Source: Brienomyrus brachyistius | Taxonomy: Eukaryota; Chordata; Actinopteri; Osteoglossiformes; Mormyridae | Direction of reading: 5' to 3' | Assembly (NCBI RefSeq): GCF_023856365.1 | Contig: NC_064548.1 | Coordinates: 24,967,289 to 25,031,288 of the forward strand | Length of the DNA: 64,000 nucleotides | Translations under genes and position numbers: made by a program | Notes under the pieces: generated by a model | The model's database searches: none | Told to the model about the DNA's origin: nothing | The model's input: only the letters and a program-made list of their open reading frames with translations | Part shown: piece after piece, positions 23,318 through 33,884 of the stretch | Layout: each line of letters opens with the position of its first letter | Position numbering within the stretch: position 1 is the stretch's first letter

Positions 23318-23550
23318 TTAGGATGGGATTTAATAATAATAACTGATACCGTATTGAACCCCATGGGGAAATTCTCTTTATACCTCCCCCAGTTTGGCCT
23401 CTGTAGGTCAGAGCAAGCTGACTGCAAGGGGTGGTACCCAGGCAGGCTAAGGGCCTTGCTCAAGGAACTGCAGATAAGTCATAATCAGGCTTGAACCAAC
23501 AACTTTTCAATCACAGACACAGAGGCTTAACTACATGCTTCAAGGCCCAC
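23318..23550 (+). repeat. Dispersed fish repeat with aaattc and ggccttgctcaagg landmarks
   Basis: TACCGTATTGAACCCCATGG, then GGGGAAATTCTCTTTATACC, TCTGTAGGTCAGAGCAAGC, TAAGGGCCTTGCTCAAGG and GGCTTGAACCAACAAC appear in the order known for a widespread teleost repeat that starts near GATACTTTATTGATCCC. This copy seems nearly complete. It follows the SINE fragment at 22940-23195 after about 120 bp. A related but partial copy is at 18186-18395. Confidence 0.75.
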
Positions 23551-24342
23551 TGACCATGCCTGCTATCCCACCCATCAGGTGACCTACGGGGCAGTGGGCT
23601 GAGTGGGGATACAGCACGCTCCGCCATTTGCTAGCATGGCAAATAACCAGTTTCACAAATGAGCAAAAGCGTAAAAAAGCCCGTCAAAAATCATGCTGAG
23701 CAGTGATTTAGCTTAAATGTGTCTGTCGGGCCTCTTAATAACATAATGATACACAGCTGTCTTGAGATTAGGCTAACGCCTCGAAAAGCATCGCTCTGGT
23801 TCTGATCCAGTGTGATCTGAGCCCCAAAAACCCGATGACTGACCCAAATAAGCACGGCATCCCTTTGTGTTCTGTGTAATCACAGGCGTGAGAACCACAG
23901 CAATAAAGGTTTCGGATTAAAAGGCGAACGGGGAAACGAACACGAACAGCACGTTAAATAGTAGCTGCAGGCTGTTAGGGTTTTACACAAAGGCTTTAAA
24001 GCAGAGTCATCTTTTATTTTAATGCGAACACAACGCTATCATAAGATAACCATTCTATTCAGGCTCAGAACAGGAATAGCCTACTTTTATGAGAGATTTA
24101 ACTCTTTTCTGTGCCTTTTTGGGACAATGTATGCAAACAATTTCTGTTTGCTTTAAGATTGAGTGGCTTCTCTTATGAGCTTAAAAGGCTCAGCTAAGTG
24201 AAGAACGATCAAAGTAGGGAGGTTGAAACCAGGGCCATTTTTCAAGCCGGAGGACGCAGCTCAGCAGGCAGGCGTGACGGATCGCGACTTGCCGGCGTGT
24301 GTGTGTGTGCTGTTGCGATGATGATGCTGCGTTCTGTCATAA
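23551..24342. other. Unique non-coding DNA
   Basis: No gene is seen; AT-rich with no long ORF. The segment 23880-24180 is unique-looking and AT-rich. Confidence 0.5.
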
Positions 24343-24386
<44 letters not shown>

Positions 24387-24390
24387 CACA
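24343..24390. repeat. CT/CA microsatellite
   Basis: A CTCTCTCT start passes into a CA run with a single CG interruption near its end. Confidence 0.95.
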
Positions 24391-26511
24391 TCAGGCAGCC
24401 TTACGCTGTTTCCGTCTCTGGGCTCCAATGTCATGTCATCCTCCATGAGAGTCAGAATCTTTTATCAGGCAATGAAAATGGGCCATGGATTTTAATTATG
24501 CTCATCGCTGATGGTTCAACTGAAAATAAAGACATTTAAATTGACTAATTGCAGTCGCGTGTGAGAGTGGGGGGCTGGCGGTGGGGTTTAATCCAGCCCC
24601 CTCCCAAGCACACGCAGGATGTATGATGTGCTTATCCCACTGGAAGCTTTCTGTTCTTTGGACCGTATCTGACACACATCTGGAGTCAAAACAAATTAGA
24701 CTGATAAATGACATAACTCAGACGGCAGAGTCTCCTCGCGCAGATCCGACACCATGAGCTCGCACACGAGGTCGGCGGTGTTCTCCTGATGAAGAACACA
24801 ACCTGGAGAGCAGTATAAACACAGTGTATCCTTTACGGATCCCCTTTCGGGCTCATGCTTGATGCCGGAGGTGAGGCAGGAAATCCCAACGGTTCTTGGA
24901 GGTCTGTTATGAGAAGCAAAGTGTCTGAGGAGGGGCCAGCCCACATTTCCACCCTTAAACGTCAGTGTCTCCATAATGGAATTCTTAGAAAGATCCCGCA
25001 GATAGACAAACAGGGGCGTAGCTTAGAAGACCGGCAACCACCGTTGGCAATTTAGCTTGTCACGCACACACCCTGGCTTTGTTTACCTCTTAGTGTACTA
25101 ACCCTCATTTTAAACGTGTACCCCAAACAAAAAACTAACTTTAGACAAAAAAAAAAACACATTCTCGCCCCACAGTGATGTCCCGGCAGCACCTCTCTTT
25201 CAGCCTGTTCTGTCTTTACGGGGACAACTTTGCCCAAAAATGTCCCAACAAGGTGAGAGAGCCATATGTCCACCCGCATACCCTGCCCACGCAATGTGCT
25301 CCGTTTCCCTGGAGACACCGAGGCCGCTGTCCCAAGGGCAGGGAGATGCTGATGTGTCGTGTCAGTGATGCACAGGAAGGCCGCTCGGCTACTGGACACG
25401 CTCTCTCAGGACGCCCACGCAGAGATGTCCTGCTGACATACAACAAGGTTACAGAGCTTAACTATGGAATGTCAACAGGATGCACAGGCGGTCCATCCAT
25501 CCAGGACTGAAGGAGTCAGACACATACTTAACAGGGAAGTAAATATGAGATGACCTCTAGTTTCACACTCATGGTGGCCGTTTCTATGAGTGTGTTGGCT
25601 GTGCAGGGTCAGGCAGCTGAAACAGGATGAAGTACTCTCTTGGTCCACCAGGGGAAAATATCTATTTGCATGCATTGGAGCATGCATCAGTGTGCCGGCC
25701 CAGGGATTCGAACCAATGACATTCTGTGAGTGACGGACTTCAGTGCAAACCGGAGGGTCATAGGTGCCAAACCCATTGTGATGGAGAACTTTACAGAGAC
25801 TGTAGGTGCCGCCAATCCCATGGGGGGTGCTGTGCTCCCCCCCTGAAGTGTAGCGGCAATGTCAGTTCAGCATGACGAGAGTGCCGCTGACGCCTGGGTC
25901 ACCTCGCTCCCAGCTGCCTCTTTCTGGTTTCCTCTCTGTGGGGACCTGCTGACGTCACACGGATGCATAGGACCTCAAGCACACACTCTTGGGCTCTCGG
26001 AAGCTCGACAGGAACATCTGCGTGTCCTGCGCAGTCTGACTAAGCGATCGCCTATGCTGTTTGTGGCCCCGTCTTGGCACCATACGGGAGGCACATTGCA
26101 CATTCCGATGAGTAACGATATACGAAGTCTCGCCTGCCGCTGATACACAGCACATATGCCGCTGAACATATTCCAAAGTAACTGACAAAAACGAGATGCT
26201 TTTTAGTAACAGTGCAGCGTTTTAACAACAGGAGGAGAACCCCATAATGCTGCAGATCCGAGCAACGCCCAGAACATAGCAAAGCAGCTTCAGAAATGAA
26301 TCCACAGCACACACTCGGATGCCTGCATCTCACAGGAGCCACAGAATTTAGGTTTTCTTTCATTATCCCCCCGGCATTTAGTGAACATCGTTATGCGGCC
26401 TAACGAATCATTCAGCCTAATGTACTCTGCTGACAATGATGGCTAAGGAATGAAACGTATAATCATTAGAGAGACTCACTCACCACGTCTGCTGATTGTG
26501 CTGCAGACATC

Positions 26512-26512
<1 letters not shown>
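24391..26512. other. Unique non-coding DNA with one SINE-like fragment
   Basis: No supported gene. At 25615-25745 the order GGGGAAAATATCTATTTGCA, then GGGATTCGAACCAATGACAT, resembles the reversed B-box end of a dispersed or SINE repeat. At 25302-25315 GTTTCCCTGGAGAC loosely resembles an X-box. ORFs are about 115 codons at most, on both strands. Confidence 0.45.
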
Positions 26513-26568
<56 letters not shown>

Positions 26569-26596
26569 GTTGTTGTTGTTGTTGTTGTTTTTGTTG
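26513..26596. repeat. TTA then TTG trinucleotide microsatellite
   Basis: About 18 TTA units pass directly into about seven TTG units. Confidence 0.96.
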
Positions 26597-26614
26597 TAAT
26601 AATGGTAACTCTGT

Positions 26615-26805
26615 GAATGCCATGTCTATAGGAATCTATTAACACATTATAATGCATTGATAAAGCATTATAAACAAGGCTATTAATATTTATCAAAAGG
26701 CATAACACATTATGGCCATGTTTATTATGCATTATGAATGCTTTATGAAGCTCTCATCTATAATGCACTATAAATACCTTCATAATGCAGTACAAAGCAT
26801 CCTCT
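26615..26805. repeat. AT-rich palindromic dispersed repeat
   Basis: The phrases CATTATAATGCATTGATAAA, GCATTATAAACA, CATTATGAATGCTTTATGAA, TATAATGCACTATAAAT and CATAATGCAG recur in both orientations, built from the self-complementary core TATAATGCATTATA. This style matches a fish repeat I know of from memory, probably a MITE. No clear terminal ends or target duplication are visible. Confidence 0.5.
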
Positions 26806-27425
26806 GCCCGGAATCCCCCCCTCCACCCAGGACCCTCCTTCCCTCACCTTTAGGCGGCCCCACTCACTCCTCCCAGAATCCCCCTACCCAGGACCCTCCT
26901 TCCCTCACCTTTAGGCGGCCCCACTCACTCCTCCCAGAATCTGCCCCAGTCCACCCAGGACCCTCCTTCCCTCCCCTTTAGGCGGCCCCACTCACTCCTC
27001 CCAGAATCTGCCCCAGTCCACCCAGGACCCTCCTTCCCTCCCCTTTAGGCGGCCCCACTCACTCCTCCCAGAATCTGCCCCAGTCCACCCAGGACCCTCC
27101 TTCCCTCCCCTTTAGGCGGCCCCACTCACTCCTCCCAGAATCTGCCCCAGTCCACCCAGGACCCTCCTTCCCTCACCTTTAGGCGGCCCCACTCACTCCT
27201 CCCAGAATCCCCCTACCCAGGAGACTCCTTCCCTCACCTTTCGGCGGCCCCACTCACTCCTCCCAGAATCTGCCCCAGTCCACCCGGGACCCTCCATCCC
27301 TCGCCTTTTGATGGCCCCACCAACTCTGCCCAAAATTCCCCCACCCCACCTGGGACCATCTTCTCTCACCTTTTGGCGGCCCCACCCATTCTGCCCAGAA
27401 TCCCCCCCCCGCCCTGCCCCCCCCA
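26806..27425. repeat. 67-bp minisatellite, about 9 units
   Basis: Units carry CCCAGGACCCTCCTTCCCTC, then TTTAGGCGGCCCCACTCACT and CCTCCCAGAATCTGCCCCAG. Spacing is exactly 67 in the centre (CTGCCCCAG at 26941, 27008 and 27075), while copies at both sides are shortened and more diverged. The right end degrades into CCAACTCTGCCCAAAATTCC and a C-rich tract. The minus-strand ORF of 148 codons across it is a repeat artefact. Confidence 0.94.
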
Positions 27426-28867
27426 ACCACCACCTTTCAACCGTTTCCCATAACTGGAAAATCTCAGTGAGGCTGAGACTCTCATCCGACGGGTGGGGCA
27501 GGGGGCAGGGTGTGAATGTTCTGGGCCTTCTGGCTTCAGAAAGCGGAGACTCAAACAAAACATGGAGCAGAGAGAGTGGGGCTGAGAGGGACATAAAGCA
27601 GATGTATGAAGACAGCCTGTCCAGTACAGAGCACCTCACTCCCTGCCTTTGTTCTGCACACCACTGTACTTACTTCACTGCAGATCAGGCGTATTGTTAT
27701 AAAGTCCTATTGTATCATCTCCCATTGTCGCACTACACACTACGCTTCGCCAATATTTACATAATGTAAGTCGTGCCAATAAGCGTCGAACTGAAATGGA
27801 TTAAAGCAAACAGGGAGTGAAACACGATTGCTGCTCCCCCCTCACCCACCCACCCAATGTGCAAAGACAAGCAAACATGCACCTTAATGTACACTCGCAG
27901 TGTTTTCTTTCTGACGTTGTCCGATCTATGGATGGCGTAAATCAGGGTGCATCCCACCACTTGGAATGCAGTTTGTCTGGGACGGAAGCCTGGAGACCAG
28001 CTTCGAGGGAGCGGACAGAGTGAAATCCCACTACTCGTCGGCGCAGATGGAGGCTGAAACACCTTGGTGACACAGAGAAGGTTTCACGCAGTCCTCCTCA
28101 TCTGCGTAGCCCCCCCCAACCCCCCATGGCTGCCCTTCCAGAAGGCGCCTCAGAGCTAACCATGTCTGTCTGTGTGCCCAGGGTCAGGGGAACGCGACTC
28201 AGAGACTGAGCACCAGGAAACTTCCGGTTTCTTCACTTTCCAAAACAGAATCAATCAAGTTGAGAGACTGGCTGTCAGAGGGGGCGAGCTCCCCGGCGAT
28301 GCATCAAATGACCACAACTGCTGAATTCATCACAAGCAGATGGGCGGAGCACCAGGTATTATGGGATGGCTGTACGAGACAGTTCTGTCGCAGTGCGACA
28401 CGTTCGTCTGAGCTCTGGTGCTTACTGGTGCATCAGAATTTTAAAGTGGGATCATCAAAGTGCAATTTACTCGTAATCTTAATCTCAATCTTCATCTTAA
28501 TCTTAACAGCAGCGTCAGTTAAACGAGAAGCAAGGTGGATAAGATTCAGTATTACAGGGGACTGGACATGAGGCTATCGGTGCCATTTTCTGAGCATCGC
28601 ATCCATCTTGCTTGGGCATTTTCCACAGATCAATTCACTGCCAATAAGTGCAGTTTCAGCTACTTCATTTTAAGTTATTGTAACTTTTCTAAATTACCAA
28701 GCAAAGCTAAAAAAAAAAGCCCACAAGCCATTTGGGTTTTATATGTGCTGTTCTCGCCACCTCTGGTTCTACTTATGATGTCAGAATGGGACAAAAGTGG
28801 ACACCCCGTCCCCCAACGGTCCCCTTCACCAGGCTGCAAAACATAGGTTTATACAACTATTCCTGTA

Positions 28868-28877
28868 CCATGGTAAC
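28868..28877. promoter_or_regulatory. X-box-like (RFX-type) motif
   Basis: CCATGGTAAC fits the core and right half of an X-box; the left half is GTA rather than GTTG. Motif match only. Confidence 0.2.
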
Positions 28878-30831
28878 CAAGCCCACTGTGTCTCTACCTA
28901 TGGCCTGTTATTTCTGTCCAGCTGAGGGCCATCAACCCCCCCACCCCTCACCCACCCAGCTGCACATCAGTGTTTCACAGCCCCGCCACCACTGAAAAGG
29001 TCCGATGGTCGGACTTCTTGTAAACGCCTTCACAATACTTCTTGGACATAGTTAAGGTAAGATCACTGACTGATGGGTAAGTAGAAGAAGATTCGCTGGG
29101 TAAAAACGTCAGCTGGGATGGGTAACATTAATGATAGCGTGATATATCATCATACTTATAGCCAGCGATATGTAAAAACAATATCTGCCTGTGAAAGGAA
29201 ACACAGCTTCACAGTAATCGCGAAATATTTTACATCTCCCTGGTAGATGGGATGCTGTGAGTTTAAGGTCTAAGCACTGTGATCATCAGGCAATTGGGAC
29301 TTATAAATAACGCGGCATGGATAATAAAAGACAGTCTGTAGCGGCCTCATTCCCCCATTCCTGTTCCCTCAGCTCACAGTAATAAGATTCCATAGCTCAT
29401 GTCTCAGAAGGAGCGTTCCGACGGGAAGCAAGACTCTGACTGGCTTTTCCGAATGCCTTTTTTTTCCCCAGGCTGTGTGACACCCCACAGTCCAGGTGGC
29501 CCTCGGCTAATTCGCAGCATCTGTGTGTCGGGGACTTCTGGCCTGGAGATAATGACTTCACTTTGTTTCCCCAATTATCGGGTCAGGAAAGCCACGAGGC
29601 CCGGCTCTGCACGTGGGCATGACCCTCCCCGGCTCCCCCAACGCCCTCAGAGATGGATGGCACCTTCCAGAGTGAGCAGATATGGCCCCCTCACCCCATG
29701 CATCTTCTCCTTATGCCTCCTTCTCTCCTCACAGGCTTCACGACAAGCCAGCTGGAGTTACAGCGACGGCAAAGGAAAAAAAAGGCACCGGTGGTACTTT
29801 TTAGAATACCGCCGTGTTTTAATTTCTGCTTAAGTAGAATGCGAACAGCGTGTGACTGAGGCACACAGTTTGTACCAAAAACACACCTGCGTCTGGGAGT
29901 CCAGTTGTCAGTTTACAGGGAGTGCCTTTGCCCAGAAACGCCCCCCTGCAGATACACTGCAGCCGACACCCCCTCCCCGGAAGCCATGGTCTCTGTTGTC
30001 CCTGGGTGACTCCGAGCGTGCTGCCTCCCCTCCACGCTGGCCTGGTTCCCCTACATCACTCTCTCACTCAGCATCAAAGTGGCCCACCAAATGAGAAGAA
30101 ATAGCTGGATGTCTGCAATTTGATCAAATCATTCAGGCCCACTTTCCTCCTATTATTTATAAAGTAGATGACGGCAACAAGAAAAAGCGGAGAGAGTGTG
30201 TGTTGTTTGTTCCACGTGAAACCAAATCTTCGGCCGGCATGGACAGCTTTGCATGTCGGTGTTACTTGCTGAGAGGGAACATCAAGAGTTTATCGCTGTT
30301 TTTGATTTTTTCTGCTCCAGCTTAGTTTATTACTGGGCCTGTGATTAATTTCAACAAAGCCCCCCCACCTCCAAATCTCACTGGTTTTCCTCAAAAAAGC
30401 CAAAAACCAAGTAAAGGATGAGCGTCCTCCCTGCCCGAAGCACTCACTCACTCACGAGCAGCTGCAGGATGTACTCACTCCTAGGTGACTGTCACCAGCA
30501 CACACCTCCACCCCCAGCACCCAAGAGGATGTCAGGACTGCCCGCCCCCCCTCCCTGCAGCTCTGAGACACAGACTCCATTATCTGTCCCAGCTAGGGGC
30601 ATAAGAGAAAGCAGGGCATTGTGGGAAGGGGACGGGTCAGCGCTTAACCTCAGCTGTCAGCCGTAATAGGAATCCGCACAGTCACACATGACGACTGACA
30701 GAGGCGTTAACCTTTGGGCCGGCAACCCTTCAGAGTACCAGGGGCGAGTCCCACTCATGCCCCGCAGCACGGAAAAGTTTTCATGCACCCGCATCCTACC
30801 CGGTCCATGACGAGCTTCTCCCACCATTTAT

Positions 30832-30858
30832 CCCCCCCCCCCCCCCCCCCCCCCCCCC
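30832..30858. repeat. 27-bp C homopolymer
   Basis: The longest single-base run in the window: 27 C followed by A and a further C run. The minus strand is poly-G and could form a quadruplex. Its exact length is prone to assembly error. Confidence 0.85.
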
Positions 30859-31111
30859 ACCCCCCCAAGACATTTGTACTCTCGTACCGAGAGTCAGTCA
30901 TTCTAAATGTGCCAAGGAAGGAAAACGTGCATATAGAGTCAAAGACATGCGGCTGTCTGACAGCAGGCCCCCCCAGCCCAGAGGCGATGCCCCCCCTCCC
31001 CCGCCCCCCAAGCACGCGGCACTGGTTATCAACGTGCGGCAAGACAGCGGAATCGCGGCCGGCTGCATTAGATCTCACCGGCATTCTATTAGGGAGGTAA
31101 TGGGGTATTGC

Positions 31112-31125
31112 GTCTCCATGGAAAC
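31112..31125. promoter_or_regulatory. X-box-like (RFX-type) palindrome
   Basis: GTCTCCATGGAAAC is close to the full 14-bp X-box palindrome (GTTGCCATGGCAAC) with both outer halves partly kept: GT--CC on the left and GG-AAC on the right. It sits in unique sequence with a TTTAATTAGCC homeobox-type core about 20 bp downstream. Binding by an RFX factor is inference. Confidence 0.35.
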
Positions 31126-31803
31126 AGACGAAAACATACATGCTTTAATTAGCCGCCACGCTGACAACGAGAAATGAAACTGATAATCACGGACGGCGAA
31201 AAAAAAAAACATCTAATCCAGCTATTGCTTCCTTGCCACATGCTGACCCCCCGCCCCCCCGCCAGCCAGCCACCATCACCGCCACCCCAGGCTCACCAGC
31301 AGGAGGCACTGTTCCAAACAGAAATCTCATTCCTGGTGTCTCTGCTCACTTGTGTTGAGCGGAATTGGTCATTACAGTTACATTTAATGAACGATTTATC
31401 ATGAGCAAATCCAATGCAGCGCCATCCTAAAAATGTTATTCTTTTACAATTTCCCGTCTGTGAAGAAAAATTAACACTAAAGAAGCACCAGAAGATATAG
31501 ATACTGTACAAGTAACTGATGGTGATATTGACTGATTGATTGATTAGCTGGTTGGATGATTAGTTAGTAGTAGCTAACAATTTCATATTAGAGAGCAGTG
31601 AACTGAGGGTGACATGGTCAACCTTTACTCCGCCGACAAAGGCTGCATACAGCATTACAGTAATTATCACAGATGCTGAATTTACAGAAGCCGGAATGTT
31701 CTAGCGAGTTCTTTTAGAATGTCTAAAGCACCTTTCACATGTTCTCAGAGCCGACCTCATAATCACCATTATTAACATGCCATCGTTGGAGCCGGGGTTC
31801 AAT

Positions 31804-31815
31804 CGCCATGGCAAC
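31804..31815. promoter_or_regulatory. X-box-like (RFX-type) palindrome
   Basis: CGCCATGGCAAC keeps the exact CCATGGCAAC half and core of the X-box; on the opposite strand it reads GTTGCCATGGCG. It lies about 0.7 kb from the motif at 31112. Confidence 0.35.
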
Positions 31816-32105
31816 TAAATCAGCAAAGCGGCGGGAAGCAGGCAGAGGTGCAGACCTCGGGCTGCGGCGCTCAGAGCTGCGGCAGCTGCATGGTGGAAAT
31901 GCACTTTTTTTGGTTTCTGAAAGCATTTTGAATCCGGGAGACGTTCAGACTGAGCACCGCTGGACCCTCCTAGGACACGAACCTGCAGCTTGCCGCTCAC
32001 ATATGAGCTCGGCTTGCTGGCACCCTGCCTCTACCCCTCTCTGCCGCCCGATTTTCAAAGTAACAGCCGCTCTTTGCAAGCACATTTCTATTAACTGACC
32101 CTGTA

Positions 32106-32371
32106 ATGCTCTTGGGAGTTTTACTTACACAATTGCGTTCTGAGAGCAGAAGGAAATATTATTGGTTTAGGGAGATAGCCAATGAGATTGTAGAGGAGGT
32201 GGGTCAAAGCAACTAGAGGAGGCGGGATCAACCAATCAGGCATCTTGGTCCCGCCTTATCTAGTTGCTTGGATCCACCTCCTCTACAATCTGATTGGTCA
32301 TCTATCTGAACCAATCATTTTTCCCTCTGACCTAAGAACATTTTTGTGTAAGTAGAACTCCCATGAGCCAT
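32106..32371. mobile_element. 266-bp foldback element (MITE-like inverted repeat)
   Basis: The left arm (32106 to about 32232) and right arm (about 32246-32371) are imperfect reverse complements over nearly their full length, separated by a short loop around AATCAGGCATC. Matching landmarks are ATGCTCTTGGGAGTTTTACT against the reverse of AGTAGAACTCCCATGAGC, and GATTGTAGAGGAGGTGGG against CCACCTCCTCTACAATC. Long arms with almost no interior and no ORF are the layout of a foldback MITE. AACTGA occurs at 32093-32098 and 32373-32378 and might be a target duplication, but the outermost arm bases do not pair cleanly, so this is uncertain. Confidence 0.85.
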
Positions 32372-33745
32372 CAACTGATGAAGAATGACACTCTATATTA
32401 GAAGCAAACTTTTCCAGTTACCCAGCTCCAGCCGGATATGAGATATGAGATGATGTGTCACTCCACCATTCCCCCATCGAACCCCCCCCCACCACCATAA
32501 AGGCTCCGTCCAGTACCCTCCAAACCCTCCAGGGTGCCAGGGAGCCCCCCCCCTCCCCATTTCCTTGATGCCACCCCCACCCTACAGCCATTGTATTCAT
32601 ATTTGGTTATCAGTTCCACTTGTCTGGTGCCGACACTGACAAGCAGGAGAGGAAAAGGCGAAGGGATGAACGCAACAGTCTGCCGTCTTCACCGAGGGAT
32701 CCTAAGCTTTTTACGAGACGGAATGTTGGGAGGGGTGGGTGCGAAGGCGACCGATATGACCCCCCTTTCCACATCGCCGCCGGCAACGTAGAGGCAGGCC
32801 CCTTTATTTTCTGAATTCAGTTATTTTTGTGAGCCTCCTTTGTTGCCGAGCCGAGAAAATGAAAGAAGAATCAACATGGTGATCAAATAAACCATAGCAC
32901 CCCCCCCCATCCTCACACACACCTCTGAGCCCCAAAAGGCGCCCCCCCCCCTCGTTAGCTGTTCACGGGAAGTTCGCCACACAGCAAACCGGCCTGGATG
33001 CTCCCACTGCTGCCCTGCTGTGCTGTTATCTGCTGCCCATCAGTGAGATATATTTATTCATAATAGATATTTATAGCTGGAAGTGCTCTATTAATATGAA
33101 TGGAGGATGCGGTGGGTGTGTGCCGATTAATTAAAGTGCATCCTCACGGCCGTGTGGTATTTTGGGTGCACAATGTAAGGGGGCGGGAGCGGAAGCTGAG
33201 CAGGACGATGGGACAGATTAGACAGCGCCGCTGTGAGGACGGCAGGGCAGCACCAGCCAAAGCAATTCAGCGCCGTCATTAGCACTGATTTCAGCCAATA
33301 TGGGCAGCTGAGCCAGTCTGCCACAAGGGGGCCTCCTGCTGCTCTGAGCACCCGTGCAAATTCTGCCCATATTAAACAAGTTTGGGTTAAATTTCAGAGA
33401 ATGTGTGTGTTTGTGATGGAGGCTGGTGGAGGAGGCAGGGCTGCAGTGTGTCAGTAGGAGAGAGTAAAAGCCCAGAGCAGGATTTTGTTTCAGTTAACCA
33501 GTTGAGTATAAACAGTCACAGTTACATGTGACCCAGTACTCATCTGGTTGGTTGAAGCAAAATCTTGGTCTGACACCCTAATGAGATCACACCTGAACGG
33601 TGACAGGGAAGTGACTACCGTCATCCCCTTTCTGGCAGAAGGAACGGGCTTCCCGGACTGTCAAGGCAAAACTGAGGGAGTCAGTGGGCGCTGGGGGTGT
33701 CAGGTGGGGGCAGGTAGAGGAGCTGTGCTAAGGAGTTGAGGGGAA
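32372..33745. other. Unique non-coding DNA
   Basis: No gene is seen. Short C runs lie near 32471, 32545 and 32942 (10 C). The AT-rich text at 33040-33140 with TTAATTAAAG and repeated TATTTATA may be regulatory, but nothing proves it. Confidence 0.5.
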
Positions 33746-33884
33746 GCAGCGCTGTCCTCAGCAGCCAAGAGACAGCGCTGTCCTCAGCAGCCAAGAGACA
33801 GCGCTGTCCTCAGCAGCCAAGAGACAGCGCTGTCCTCAGCAGCCAAGAGACAGCGCTGTCCTCAGCAGCCAAGAGACAGCGAGG
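33746..33884. repeat. 26-bp minisatellite, 5.3 units
   Basis: CAGCGCTGTCCTCAGCAGCC followed by AAGAGA repeats at 33746, 33772, 33798, 33824 and 33850, with a partial sixth unit ending at CAGCG. Copies are almost identical, so expansion is recent. The unit contains the palindrome CAGCGCTG. It shares its length but not its sequence with the large array at the right end of the window. Confidence 0.96.

Larger units (their letters stand above)
27426..32105. other. Unique non-coding DNA, no gene seen
   Basis: ORFs of up to 144 codons (29399-29833) show no recognisable domain. A tract of 27 C at 30832-30858 is followed by one A and more C. X-box-like motifs lie at 28868, 31116 and 31806. The segments 31020-31190 and 31560-31830 have TTTAATTAGC-type homeobox cores next to these motifs and are the best unique candidates for regulatory DNA in this stretch. 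Confidence 0.5.

Noticed and set aside
26513..26596. Poly-Ile/poly-Asn coding repeat
   Set aside because: Simple TTA/TTG microsatellite with no coding context.
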